64,000 bases of DNA from Vibrio sp. 14G-20 (GTDB lineage Bacteria; Pseudomonadota; Gammaproteobacteria; Enterobacterales; Vibrionaceae), in the NCBI RefSeq assembly GCF_026241515.1, contig NZ_JAPHPW010000005.1, positions 124,001 through 188,000 on the forward strand. Direction: 5' to 3'. The translations under genes were made by a program, and so were the position numbers. Each line of letters opens with the position of its first letter. The stretch's first letter is position 1. The notes under the pieces were generated by a model. It was not told the origin of the DNA. It worked only from the letters and a program-made list of their open reading frames with translations, and did not search any database. Positions 27,272 through 36,229 of the stretch are shown one piece after another.

Positions 27272-27949
27272 ATGAAAATACAAACAAAATCGAAAGAACA
27301 AACTCAAATGTCACTTGAGATACCAGAGTTCAACCTATCTCAGTCGACCTCTGCGGTAATCTACAAACGCTGTCAAACAGCACTGGTAGTTTTAGCGATT
27401 GGTTTTATAGTCAACCTTGCAATCCGCATTGATTTCGTTTTCTTGAGTGGAAGAATCGGTGAAAATTCAGTCACTGAAATGCTACAGCAATTCCTTTTAA
27501 TCGTCTCTTCTGGCGCATTTGCTTACCTCGCTAAAAAACGTCCTGAGGTAAAACATGCCGCTATGTTAATCAGCGCATTTTTCGCCGTAATGTTCATCCG
27601 AGAATTAGATTATTGGTTTGACATGATCGTGCATGGCGCTTGGGTTGTCCCTGCCCTACTGGTTGCTGGTAGCGCAATCTTCTATGCAATTAAAAATGGT
27701 AAACGAACCATTGATCAGCTTGCGCTTATTCTTGCATCCCCACACATGAACATGCTGGTTACTGGTGTTATGCTTTTAGTTGTTTTCTCTCGGTTATTTG
27801 GCATGGGTAGTTTTTGGCATGGCGTAATGGGAAAACATTATATAAGTAATGTTAAGACCATCGCAGAAGAAGGTACAGAGCTTCTAGCTTACTGTCTGAT
27901 TTCTTTTGCGAGTTTAAAGACCGTTATTGGCATCACGAGAAAGAAATAA
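27272..27949 (+). CDS. Unknown polytopic membrane protein, possibly phosphate-regulated
   Basis: The protein has about 225 residues and about six hydrophobic helices: TALVVLAIGFIVNLAI, MLQQFLLIVSSGAFAYL, AAMLISAFFAVMFI, WVVPALLVAGSAIFYAI, MLVTGVMLLVVFSRLF and LLAYCLISFASLKTVIG. Charged or histidine residues beside the helices stand out: IRELDYWFDMIVHGAW, SFWHGVMGKHY and IAEEGTELLAY. They could bind a metal or a polar substrate. No family is recognised. I start at 27272 because a possible -10 lies upstream of it; the ATG at 27233 would precede the predicted transcription start. It converges on the DUF218 gene with a 4-bp gap. Confidence 0.7.
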   Translation: MKIQTKSKEQTQMSLEIPEFNLSQSTSAVIYKRCQTALVVLAIGFIVNLAIRIDFVFLSGRIGENSVTEMLQQFLLIVSSGAFAYLAKKRPEVKHAAMLISAFFAVMFIRELDYWFDMIVHGAWVVPALLVAGSAIFYAIKNGKRTIDQLALILASPHMNMLVTGVMLLVVFSRLFGMGSFWHGVMGKHYISNVKTIAEEGTELLAYCLISFASLKTVIGITRKK

Positions 27950-27953
27950 TCAT

Positions 27954-28832
27954 CTATCGCCACCAGCGATGTGTGTGATCCGATTCCGGGTCTAAATATC
28001 GATTTAATAAAGTCAGGTTAGTGTCTAACAGTGCTAGATATTCCCTGACTTTTTTTATGTCAGTATCCACTGGAGTCTGTTGAATACAACGCTCCAAAAC
28101 CGGAAGCAGGCTTTCCACGATACCAAAAAGGGACGAACGCCCTACCAATCCTTTTGCTTTCGCCAACGCTTCAACGGAGAGCCTTTCAGGCTTTTTCCTC
28201 ACCATATCTAAATCTCGCTTGAATGCCCCAGCATCGACGCCTTCAAGGTAAACTCGGTAAGTCGTTAATACATCCATCAACAAAAATAGTTGGCCTTGAG
28301 TCGTTTGGTGCGGGTATGGAACCGCAACATGAGCATCCAACCTGCGATATATTTGCAGCTCTACCCCAAGAGCGGAACACTTCTCGATGAGAACTTTAAG
28401 CAAACCTTGCTCATCCATGAGCGATTGAATCTCGAATATGCGTTGTAAGTGGTAGTCATTAGAAACGAATGTCACCTGCACACTCTGCCCGCGAGTAAAC
28501 AGCCCGCTTTTAATCATCTCTGAGGCCAAGTTCTGTATGTTCTCGACAGTATTGGTCGAGTGCTGCTCGAGCAAAATCGCCCCTAAGGAAAACGGATGTT
28601 CACGCTGCTTTTCAAGCATTCTAAAATACTGGTGCATCGCATCGGCTTCAGACAGTGTTTGCCCTTTTGTTACTCCACCACAAAACGCAACGGCGGTTTG
28701 CTGGTTCGACTCTTCTACCAAAGGCTCCGCCAGATACCTCACCAAGGCATCAACTCGACTGATTCCTTCATCAGTCAATTTATTCTCATTAAGTCGCTTA
28801 CCCAGCACAATAAGGAGGTGATTAATGCTCAT
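27954..28832 (-). CDS. DUF218 (YdcF/ElyC-like) family protein
   Basis: The 292-residue protein has the DUF218 core: strand INHLLIVLGKRL, VAFCGGVTKGQTLSEADAM (residues 47-65), AILLEQHSTNTVENIQNLA and VTFVSNDYHLQRIFEIQSL. This pattern of Gly-Gly, Glu-Ala, Ser-Thr-Asn-Thr and Asn-Asp-Tyr-His defines the family. YdcF binds S-adenosylmethionine and ElyC affects envelope biogenesis, but no common function is known. There is no obvious signal peptide or membrane helix here, unlike ElyC. The C-terminal 100 residues are helical and specific. It is a single gene. Confidence 0.82.
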   Translation of the reverse strand: MSINHLLIVLGKRLNENKLTDEGISRVDALVRYLAEPLVEESNQQTAVAFCGGVTKGQTLSEADAMHQYFRMLEKQREHPFSLGAILLEQHSTNTVENIQNLASEMIKSGLFTRGQSVQVTFVSNDYHLQRIFEIQSLMDEQGLLKVLIEKCSALGVELQIYRRLDAHVAVPYPHQTTQGQLFLLMDVLTTYRVYLEGVDAGAFKRDLDMVRKKPERLSVEALAKAKGLVGRSSLFGIVESLLPVLERCIQQTPVDTDIKKVREYLALLDTNLTLLNRYLDPESDHTHRWWR

Positions 28833-29188
28833 TTTATGTTCAAGTCTCGTTTTGGGGATTAGATGGAGTGAATTATGTATACAATACTTGTTAACAAAAG
28901 TATTTTGAAATTCTTATATGTTGCTCGCAATAATGCTCACTATTGATAGCGACATCTTAGGTAATACAAGAATAGACGTGTCGCTTTACAGCAAACATAG
29001 CACGCTCTTGTATTTCATCGCTCTATGCTTGTTAGCACTGGTCGATAAAAGAGCCCTTTCTATCAATGAATACGCTCAATCACATAACTGTTTCACCCTA
29101 AGAACAGGTTCACTCAAAGAAGTGAAACTAACTAAATACAAATTTTACACAGAGTTCGTTCATCGAACCGTCTTCACAGGAAGTTACT
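28833..29188. other. Intergenic region upstream of sdaA
   Basis: This 356-bp region is AT-rich and has an AGGAAG ribosome site before sdaA. An open frame at 28918-29205 overlaps the sdaA start and is not convincing. A 27-codon frame at 28824-28907 has an unusually good AAGGAGG ahead of its ATG and starts inside the DUF218 gene on the other strand. No hairpin or riboswitch was recognised. Confidence 0.5.
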
Positions 29189-30559
29189 ATGCTGTCTATT
29201 TTTGATATCTACAAAATTGGGGTTGGGCCATCCAGCTCCCACACAAATGGACCAATGATCGCTGGGTTTAACTTTACCCAAAAAATTGATGCTCAGCTTA
29301 AGCAAGTGAAGCGTATTCAAATCGACTTATACGGCTCGTTATCATTGACGGGTATTGGTCACCATACAGACAGAGCGACCTTGTTAGGTTTGCTAGGTAA
29401 CCGCCCCGACACCATTAAAATTACCAGTGCTAACCAAGCTATGCGCAAGGCGATTGAAGAGAAATCTCTATTGGTTAGCGGCAACCATGAAATTCATTTC
29501 GATGTAGAAAGCGACCTGCTCTTCCACAAAACTAACCTTCCGTTACATGAAAATGGCATGACTATCTCCGCCTTTGACGCAAGCGGTAGCCTTCTGGATA
29601 TGGAAACCTACTATTCGATTGGTGGCGGCTTTATCGCAACCGCTGATGAGCTACAAAACGGCAAACAGGAAGCAGAAACACAAGTTGAGTTCCCTTTCTC
29701 TTCTGCTGATCAGTTGCTTGAACTATCAGAACAACAAGGACTTAGCCTTGGCGGCTTAATTCTGCGCAACGAAGTTTCCTTCCAAGGTATGGATGTGATT
29801 GACCAGAAAGCCGACCAAATTTGGAAAGTGATGTCTCTGTGTATGCAGCGTGGCTTTGACACGGAAGGCATTCTTGATGGCGGCCTAGAAGTAACACGTC
29901 GAGCGCCTGCTCTTTTGAAAAAGCTTGAAGCGAATGCCTCGATTGAAAACGATCCAATGGAGATCATGGATTGGATTAACCTATTTGCCTTTGCCGTAAG
30001 TGAAGAAAACGCAGCAGGCGGCCAGGTCGTGACATCACCGACTAATGGTGCTGCTGGCGTTATTCCTGCGGTATTAATGTACTACCATCGCTTTATCAAA
30101 GAGCTAGACACTAAGCAGCTTAAAGACTTCTTGGCAGTCTCTGGCGCAATCGGCATCTTATACAAAACCAACGCTTCGATTTCTGGCGCAGAGGTAGGTT
30201 GTCAGGGAGAGGTTGGCGTATCTTCATCAATGGCTGCTGCTGGCCTAACTGCCCTACGTGGTGGTAGCAACGAGCAAATTTGTATTGCGGCTGAGATCGC
30301 GATGGAACACTCACTAGGCATGACGTGCGATCCGATCGGTGGCCTTGTACAAGTACCATGTATTGAACGTAATGCTATGGGTGCCATGAAAGCCATCAAT
30401 GCATCACGGATGGCGTTGAAGCGCACCAGCAAGTGTCTTATCTCGTTAGACAAGGTTATCGCAACCATGTACCAAACAGGTAAAGACATGAACAAGAAAT
30501 ACCGCGAAACGTCTTTAGGCGGCCTAGCCGTGATCCACATGGCACCACCGTGTGAATAG
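29189..30559 (+). CDS. sdaA: L-serine ammonia-lyase (serine deaminase)
   Basis: The 456-residue single-chain enzyme has fused beta and alpha domains and converts L-serine to pyruvate and ammonia with a 4Fe-4S cluster. The N-terminal part shows IFDIYKIGVGPSSSHTNGPM, typical of bacterial serine deaminases. The C-terminal part has the cluster cysteines (GAEVGCQGEVGVSSSMAA, MTCDPIGGLVQVPCIERNA). The length equals that of E. coli SdaA. AGGAAG precedes the ATG. Together with the threonine pathway it shows strong amino-acid catabolism in this window. Confidence 0.97.
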   Translation: MLSIFDIYKIGVGPSSSHTNGPMIAGFNFTQKIDAQLKQVKRIQIDLYGSLSLTGIGHHTDRATLLGLLGNRPDTIKITSANQAMRKAIEEKSLLVSGNHEIHFDVESDLLFHKTNLPLHENGMTISAFDASGSLLDMETYYSIGGGFIATADELQNGKQEAETQVEFPFSSADQLLELSEQQGLSLGGLILRNEVSFQGMDVIDQKADQIWKVMSLCMQRGFDTEGILDGGLEVTRRAPALLKKLEANASIENDPMEIMDWINLFAFAVSEENAAGGQVVTSPTNGAAGVIPAVLMYYHRFIKELDTKQLKDFLAVSGAIGILYKTNASISGAEVGCQGEVGVSSSMAAAGLTALRGGSNEQICIAAEIAMEHSLGMTCDPIGGLVQVPCIERNAMGAMKAINASRMALKRTSKCLISLDKVIATMYQTGKDMNKKYRETSLGGLAVIHMAPPCE

Positions 30560-30632
30560 CAGACAAGAACACGGGTGGAGAAAGCCTCTATAGAGATGGC
30601 ATTCTTGTAAACTTAGTTTTCAATATCTCAAC

Positions 30633-30660
30633 AAAGCCAGCCACCACGCTGGCTTTTTTA
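30633..30660 (+). terminator. Intrinsic terminator of sdaA
   Basis: AAAGCCAGC pairs with GCTGGCTTT around CACCAC, followed by a T tract and an A. Confidence 0.92.
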
Positions 30661-30974
30661 TTGGCTAAAGCCCAACAGCCAATTGAAAGTGATACTCACT
30701 CAAAATAACTTACAGAATGACTACCTCTAACTTTCCCTTTATTAGTTCATTACTTAGCCACAAATGATGATGGCTAAATTTCATACTGCCATGCATCCAT
30801 TAGCAAAATCTAACGTTGCAAATTTCATTCATGAGAAATATGAATGTACTCATAAGAAAAGATATATCGAGTAAAGTTCTGTTTGGGATAAATGTTTCAG
30901 TTTATGTATTGCTACTAATGATATTATAATCGGGTAATTACACTACATATCAATACAAACGTGAGAATAAAATA
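30661..30974. other. Intergenic region upstream of the POT-like transporter
   Basis: This AT-rich stretch should carry the transporter promoter. The only palindrome seen is CATTCAT at 30826-30832 with ATGAATG at 30840-30846 (7-bp arms, 7-bp centre), a possible operator. No small ORF or hairpin terminator was found. Confidence 0.45.
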
Positions 30975-32453
30975 ATGTGGAATAGATTAAACAAATCAAT
31001 GATGTTCTGCCAAATGATGTTCGGACTTTCGTTCTATGGCGTCATGGTGATCTTGACTCGTTTCTTCCTTGAAGATCTGAACTACAATGAAGCCGACACC
31101 ATGATGGTTGTTGGTGCTTTCTCTGCAATTGGACCGCTATTTGCTATTGCAGGTGGCTTTATCGCCGATAAGTTTTTAGGCGCTTACCGATCTTTAACCA
31201 TTGCCTTCTTAGGGTTCGCAAGTGGTTACGTTCTACTGGTACTTGGTGCAGCAGCAACCAATGTGCCGATGGCATTATGTGGTATCGCTTTAGCAAGTTA
31301 TGCACGTGGTTTGATGTCCCCTTCTTACCCAAGCCTTTACAAACGCACGTTCAAAACTCAAGAAGATTTTGAAAACTGCTACCCAATCAACTACTCAGTA
31401 AACAATATTGGTGCTCTGCTAGGTCAATACTTATTCCCAATGCTAGTGCTTGTTGTTGGTTTCCACGGTGGTTTCCTTCTTTCAGCGGTTCTAGCAGGTG
31501 CCGCGCTTCTAATGATGATCTTTGTTCGCAAAGGCCTTGTTGAAGCAAGTGCTGAAATCGACCAAAAACCAGTAAGCACGAAAAACTGGGCAGCCTTCCT
31601 TGTTCTTTCTGCTGCGATGATTGGCTTAGTATTCTTCATGTTCTCTAACATGGATATTGGCCAAAACATCGTATACGCGATTGGTGGTGCAGCGATTATC
31701 TACTTTGTCTCTTTGATGATGAAATCGAAAAAGTCAGACATGCTGAAAATGGGCACTATCTTAATCATCACATTTCTAACCACCTGTTTCTTCGTTTACT
31801 ACGGTCAGATGATGACATCGATGACAATGGTAGCGATCAACACAATGCGTGGTGACCTATTTGGCTTCATCCCTGTTGCACCTGAAGCTTCAATGGCAAT
31901 GAACCCACTATGGTGTATGGTTGCTGGCCCTATCATCGCGGGTATCTTCTCTAACCTAGAAAAGAAAAACATTAACTTCTCTACGGCAACCAAAGTAGGT
32001 TTTTCATTTATTCTAACGGCTATCGCTTTCGGTATCCTGACAATGGCAGTGACTACAGTTGGTGATGACGTCCTGATTCGCCCAGAAGTGTTCCTAGCGA
32101 TTCACTTCTTCCTAGCATTTGGTGAAGTAATTGTAGGTTCAATGGTTGTAGCCTTCATCCTGTCTGTTGCACCTAAGCACATCGAGAACTTCTCAGTAAG
32201 CTTGTTCTCTGTTGCAATCGCTCTTTCAGGTATTGTTGGCGCGGTATTCTCAACGTCTATTGCATTAGAGAAAGGTCAAGAAATCACGCAAGAGATCGTA
32301 CAAACAGTTTACGGCGATTACTTCCAACTATTAACTATCCTAGCGGTAGTAATGGTTGGTATCGCAATGGCAGCATCGTTCATTATTCGTAAGATGCTAG
32401 ACGCAGCGAAAGCCGCTGATGAAACGATTGAACTAGAGCAAGCAAACAGCTAA
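30975..32453 (+). CDS. POT/PTR-like major-facilitator transporter (peptide symporter family)
   Basis: The 492-residue inner-membrane protein has about 12-14 helices. The first helix (MFGLSFYGVMVILTRFFLEDL) and the NYSVNNIGALLGQYLFPML segment fit the proton-dependent oligopeptide transporter family, while the Glu-rich ExxER motif of classical members is not intact. So I place it near that family without being sure it takes up peptides. It is a single gene with a strong terminator. Confidence 0.8.
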   Translation: MWNRLNKSMMFCQMMFGLSFYGVMVILTRFFLEDLNYNEADTMMVVGAFSAIGPLFAIAGGFIADKFLGAYRSLTIAFLGFASGYVLLVLGAAATNVPMALCGIALASYARGLMSPSYPSLYKRTFKTQEDFENCYPINYSVNNIGALLGQYLFPMLVLVVGFHGGFLLSAVLAGAALLMMIFVRKGLVEASAEIDQKPVSTKNWAAFLVLSAAMIGLVFFMFSNMDIGQNIVYAIGGAAIIYFVSLMMKSKKSDMLKMGTILIITFLTTCFFVYYGQMMTSMTMVAINTMRGDLFGFIPVAPEASMAMNPLWCMVAGPIIAGIFSNLEKKNINFSTATKVGFSFILTAIAFGILTMAVTTVGDDVLIRPEVFLAIHFFLAFGEVIVGSMVVAFILSVAPKHIENFSVSLFSVAIALSGIVGAVFSTSIALEKGQEITQEIVQTVYGDYFQLLTILAVVMVGIAMAASFIIRKMLDAAKAADETIELEQANS

Positions 32454-32483
32454 TAACACTCTTATTCAGCAAGCTCGTTCATC

Positions 32484-32514
32484 AAGCCCTTTAGTTTTCT
32501 AAAGGGCTTTTTTT
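32484..32514 (+). terminator. Intrinsic terminator of the transporter gene
   Basis: AAGCCCTTTAG pairs with CTAAAGGGCTT around TTTT, followed by T5. Confidence 0.92.
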
Positions 32515-32599
32515 CGATATGGATATCAAGATAAATAGATGTCAGGATTGGTAGGTAACTAGATGGAGGTTCAGGTTACGTTGCGCTGTGTAAATAAAA

Positions 32600-32618
32600 G
32601 TAAATGATAACCATTAGT
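32600..32618 (+). promoter_or_regulatory. Candidate Fur box upstream of the siderophore-interacting protein
   Basis: The 14-bp core AATGATAACCATTA matches the Fur consensus core AATGATAATCATTA at 13 positions; about 14 of 19 bases match the full consensus. It lies 60 bp before the gene, at the place of a promoter, so the gene should be repressed by iron. Confidence 0.65.
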
Positions 32619-32677
32619 ATTGAGTGTTTTCCTGTTCAGGATTATGATGTGAAAATCAAAATCTAAGAGAGCCTTAT

Positions 32678-33460
32678 ATGAGCAAGCCTAGCCCTATCAC
32701 ATTAACCGTTACTCAAACCTCAACCATTACACCGAATATGCAACGTATAACGCTTAGCGGTGAAGGATTAAGTAAGTACCCAACCGAATGTGCCGGCGGC
32801 TACATCAAGCTTTTGTTCTCGCCACTCGGCACCACAGATTTAAGCCAACTGAACGAAGGTGAGCGCCCAACCATGCGCACTTACACCATTCGTCAATACA
32901 ACCCAGTAGAAAAGTGGATTGAGGTTGATTTCGTTCGTCACATCACCACAGACCTGCAATGTGGCTTTGCTGCAAGATGGGCAATGAACGCAGAAGTAGG
33001 TGACACAGTTTCAGTGGCAGGCCCTGGATTAATTCAAGGGCTGAATCTAGAATCGGATTGGTTCTTCTTGGTGGCAGATATGACGTCGCTACCTGCGCTC
33101 TCTGCAAAAGTAAAAACACTTCCGGAACACGCAGTAGGCCACGCTGTCATTCAGATCAATTCAGCAGCAGATAAACAAACGCTTGAAGCGCCTCAAGGCA
33201 TCAAAGTCACTTGGTTAATTGAAGATGAAACCTCAGAATCCCTTTCACAAACGGTTCGCAATTCAGAATGGTTAGACGGTCAGGTTTCAATTTGGACAGC
33301 GTGTGAGTTTGAAAGCATGCGCGAGCTGAGACAATACTTCCGAAACGAAAAAGAAGTCGCGAAAGAGAACATCTACATTAGTAGTTATTGGAAGCGTGGC
33401 GTCACTGAAGATGGCCATAAAGTATTGAAGCAACAAGATGCTCAAGCTTTAGCGGGTTAA
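32678..33460 (+). CDS. Siderophore-interacting FAD-dependent ferric reductase
   Basis: The 260-residue cytoplasmic flavoprotein belongs to the SIP family (ViuB/YqjH). Such enzymes reduce ferric iron in imported siderophores so that it is released. The FAD-binding motif RTYTIRQYN is near residue 70, and the family-typical C-terminus SSYWKRGVTEDGHK is near 245. An AAGAGAG site precedes the ATG. The Fur-like box supports iron regulation. No siderophore receptor or synthesis gene is nearby, so it probably serves systems elsewhere. Confidence 0.93.
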   Translation: MSKPSPITLTVTQTSTITPNMQRITLSGEGLSKYPTECAGGYIKLLFSPLGTTDLSQLNEGERPTMRTYTIRQYNPVEKWIEVDFVRHITTDLQCGFAARWAMNAEVGDTVSVAGPGLIQGLNLESDWFFLVADMTSLPALSAKVKTLPEHAVGHAVIQINSAADKQTLEAPQGIKVTWLIEDETSESLSQTVRNSEWLDGQVSIWTACEFESMRELRQYFRNEKEVAKENIYISSYWKRGVTEDGHKVLKQQDAQALAG

Positions 33461-33498
33461 GCCTGTTACTACATACATCTATTAAGCTAGATAAATAG

Positions 33499-33538
33499 AA
33501 AACGCCCTTAACGACATCACTATCGTTAAGGGCGTTTT
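33499..33538. terminator. Bidirectional intrinsic terminator
   Basis: AAAACGCCCTTAACGA pairs with TCGTTAAGGGCGTTTT in a perfect 16-bp stem between convergent genes. Confidence 0.93.
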
Positions 33539-33576
33539 AGTTTGAATCCGATAAAGAGCAAAGCTGAAATGTAAGA

Positions 33577-34578
33577 TTAGATACTCTCACCCACTTCAAT
33601 CTCATAACCAAGATCCAGCTTTGCTACCCATTCATTGTTACCTTGCAAACGCGCTACAACTTGCTCTGCAGCGACTTTACCGATCTGCTCCCTAGGTGTT
33701 ACTACAGTCGCTAAACGCGGCGTCATCGCCACTGTAATGTCGTGTCCGTGGAAACCTGCAATCGCCATCTGCTCTGGTACTTGAATACCACGTCGTACAC
33801 ATTCGTAAAAAGCACCAATGGCCAAATCATCGTTAGTACAAAAAATGCCATTCACTTCAGGGTGCTTCTCAAGTAATTCACCAATCAGCTTTGCACCAAG
33901 AGTAAACGAGGAAGCGTCTTCCGTTTGCAGCGTTACTGGCGTTTTGTCAGCTTCTTTCATCGCATGCTCGTAGCCCGCCATTTTCAAGCGAGTACGTTCA
34001 TCCATACGTGCCGCTAAGTAAGCGATATTGGTACGCCCTCGGTCGAGCATGGTTTTAGTCATCGCTCTTGCCGCTTCGAAGTTATCAAAGCCGACGGCTT
34101 GCTCAATTCTTGGCGATACCGAATCCATAATCTCAATCACTGGGATAGAAACAGTCTGCAGCATCTTACGCGCTCTATCAGTGTGCACATTTTCTGAAAG
34201 GATAATCGCGTCAACGTTGTAAGAAAGCAGCGAAGCGATGCTTTGCTCTTCCAGTTCAGCGCTATAGCCATAGTGGGCAATCATGGTTTGGTAACCCGCA
34301 GGCGCGGTGACTTGCTCAATACCACGAATAACTTCAGCAAAAACTTGGTTGGTTAACGAGGGGACCAAAACACCAATCGCATTGCTTTTTGCGTTGGAAA
34401 GAATATCTGGTGCACGGTTATGGATATAACCTAGCTCGTCTACTGCATCGCTGATCTTATCTCGCAGTGCTTCTGATACTTGAGATGAGTCTCTCAGGCA
34501 GCGACTGACGGTCATTTTGGTGACACCAACTAAGTTGGCAACATCTTGTAATGTGGGACGTTTTTTCTTATTCGACAT
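33577..34578 (-). CDS. gntR: LacI-family gluconate regulator GntR
   Basis: The 333-residue repressor has a LacI helix-turn-helix (TLQDVANLVGVTKMTVSRCL, residues 8-27) and a periplasmic-binding-like sugar domain. Sequence and context fit GntR, which represses gluconate genes and is released by gluconate or its phosphate. It is last in the gluconate region and has its own promoter and a palindrome ATGTTACTGGTAACAG 26 bp before its start, so autoregulation is likely. Near-identical palindromes lie before dctP. Confidence 0.92.
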   Translation of the reverse strand: MSNKKKRPTLQDVANLVGVTKMTVSRCLRDSSQVSEALRDKISDAVDELGYIHNRAPDILSNAKSNAIGVLVPSLTNQVFAEVIRGIEQVTAPAGYQTMIAHYGYSAELEEQSIASLLSYNVDAIILSENVHTDRARKMLQTVSIPVIEIMDSVSPRIEQAVGFDNFEAARAMTKTMLDRGRTNIAYLAARMDERTRLKMAGYEHAMKEADKTPVTLQTEDASSFTLGAKLIGELLEKHPEVNGIFCTNDDLAIGAFYECVRRGIQVPEQMAIAGFHGHDITVAMTPRLATVVTPREQIGKVAAEQVVARLQGNNEWVAKLDLGYEIEVGESI

Positions 34579-34603
34579 AATTAGTAATTATTATTTTTGA
34601 GTT

Positions 34604-34619
34604 ATGTTACTGGTAACAG
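34604..34619. promoter_or_regulatory. GntR operator before gntR
   Basis: ATGTTACTGGTAACAG matches the known GntR palindrome ATGTTACCGGTAACAT with two or three differences. It lies in the gntR promoter region. Confidence 0.75.
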
Positions 34620-34685
34620 TGTATCCGACTGACGTGGAATTTGAAGCCTAATTTAGTAAAATATTGATACAGCGTCATAATTAAA

Positions 34686-34710
34686 AACGCCCTCTTGTTG
34701 AGGGCGTTAT
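34686..34710 (-). terminator. Intrinsic terminator after gnd
   Basis: AACGCCCTC pairs with GAGGGCGTT around TTGTT, 8 bp after the gnd stop codon. On the minus strand a T tract follows. It separates gnd from gntR. Confidence 0.9.
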
Positions 34711-34717
34711 TGATTGT

Positions 34718-36226
34718 TTAAGCGTTTACTTTTACTTCAGTTCTCGGAGACTGACTCCAAGTGACATGGAATTTTTCGGCTTCCTCTCTATCGACTCGCG
34801 AATAGGTATGAGAACCAAAATAGTCACGTTGCGCTTGCAATAGATTCGCTGGTAGCACTTCACAGCGCAGAGAATCAAAGTAACTTAATGCAGAACTAAT
34901 TCCCGGCATCGACACACCATACAAAGCTGAGTTAGCAACGGCGATACGCCAAACAAGCTCACGCTCTTCCACTTGTTTGATGAAAACCTCGTCAAACAAC
35001 AGGTTCGCCAGCTCACCATTTTGTTGATAAGCCGATGTGATACCTTGTAAGAATGCTGCACGAATAATACAACCTGCTCGCCAGATCTTAGCTATTTGAG
35101 TGAAATCGAGATTCCAACCCTCTTTGTCTGACCCTGTCTTTAATAAATCAAAGCCTTGTGCATAAACAGACAACTTGGCGCAATATAGAGCATCATGAAG
35201 CTCAGAAATAACTTCTGTTTTATCCAACTGACTCGCATCGGCAACATTGCCTTTAAGAAGCTTACTGCCATGAACGCGTTGTGATTTCTGACCGCTCATC
35301 GCACGTGCATAAACCGCTTGAGCAATGGTTGGGGTTGGACACCCTTCTTGAAGGCTGTTAACTGCTGTCCACAATCCCGTGCCTTTCTGCCCTGCTTTAT
35401 CAAGCACAACATCAACGAATGGCTTACCCGTCACCACATCTTCTTGTTGAAGAATGTCGGCACTGATTTCCATCAGGTAACTATTAAGTACGCCAGTATT
35501 CCATTGCTCAAAGACTTGCCCAATCTCTTGAGCTGGCATTTCAAGCACATCACGCATGAAATGGTACACTTCGCAGATAAGCTGCATGTCGGCGTATTCA
35601 ATACCATTGTGAACCATCTTAACGTAATGCCCAGAGCCCGAAGGGCCAACATACGCTGCGCACGCTTCACCCGCTTCAAACTGAGCAACCGGTAACCCAT
35701 TAGCATCCACTTTTGCAGCAATCGCTTCCCACATCGGTTTCACATATTGCCAAGCCGATTGGTCGCCACTCGCCATGAGCGCCGGGCCAACACGAGCGCC
35801 TTCTTCCCCACCAGAAACAGCGGTGCTGAAGAAACGAAGCTTGCCTTTGTAGCTCACTTCGCGTTCCTCGGTATCTGTCCATAAGCTGTTACCTGTGTCG
35901 ATAACAATGTCGTCGCTCTCTAAACCGGCTTCTAGCAAATTACTCACTACGATATCGACAGGTTTTCCTGCAGGAACGGACAAAGCGATGACACGCGGCT
36001 TAACTAGCCCTTGCAACACATGCTCAAGGCTAGTCCCTTTTGTGAACTGGCCTTTACCAGTAAACGATTCATTAAGCAGCTTTGCTTCTGTACTGGCACG
36101 TTCAATGTTGTCTGTATTCAAATCAAAGCCAGCAACGTTAAAACCGTTATCAAGTAGGTTGAGTGCGAGGCTTTTTCCCATCACTCCTAAACCAATCATC
36201 GCAATATCGTTTTTTAACTGAGTCAT
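34718..36226 (-). CDS. gnd: 6-phosphogluconate dehydrogenase, decarboxylating
   Basis: The cytoplasmic enzyme converts 6-phosphogluconate to ribulose 5-phosphate and CO2 with NADP+. The N-terminal Rossmann motif is GLGVMGKSLALNLLDNG (residues 12-28), and the catalytic lysine and glutamate lie in GPSGSGHYVKMVHNGIEY. The 502 residues are longer than the usual 468-482, mainly at the C-terminus and in an internal loop. The gene follows gntK with a 3-bp gap. The gene order suggests gluconate goes by the pentose phosphate route here; edd and eda are not in this window. Confidence 0.95.
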   Translation of the reverse strand: MTQLKNDIAMIGLGVMGKSLALNLLDNGFNVAGFDLNTDNIERASTEAKLLNESFTGKGQFTKGTSLEHVLQGLVKPRVIALSVPAGKPVDIVVSNLLEAGLESDDIVIDTGNSLWTDTEEREVSYKGKLRFFSTAVSGGEEGARVGPALMASGDQSAWQYVKPMWEAIAAKVDANGLPVAQFEAGEACAAYVGPSGSGHYVKMVHNGIEYADMQLICEVYHFMRDVLEMPAQEIGQVFEQWNTGVLNSYLMEISADILQQEDVVTGKPFVDVVLDKAGQKGTGLWTAVNSLQEGCPTPTIAQAVYARAMSGQKSQRVHGSKLLKGNVADASQLDKTEVISELHDALYCAKLSVYAQGFDLLKTGSDKEGWNLDFTQIAKIWRAGCIIRAAFLQGITSAYQQNGELANLLFDEVFIKQVEERELVWRIAVANSALYGVSMPGISSALSYFDSLRCEVLPANLLQAQRDYFGSHTYSRVDREEAEKFHVTWSQSPRTEVKVNA

Positions 36227-36229
36227 GGT

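Noticed and set aside
28918..29205. 95-codon frame upstream of sdaA
   Set aside because: It overlaps the sdaA start, has no ribosome site and no family; the composition is that of AT-rich intergenic DNA.
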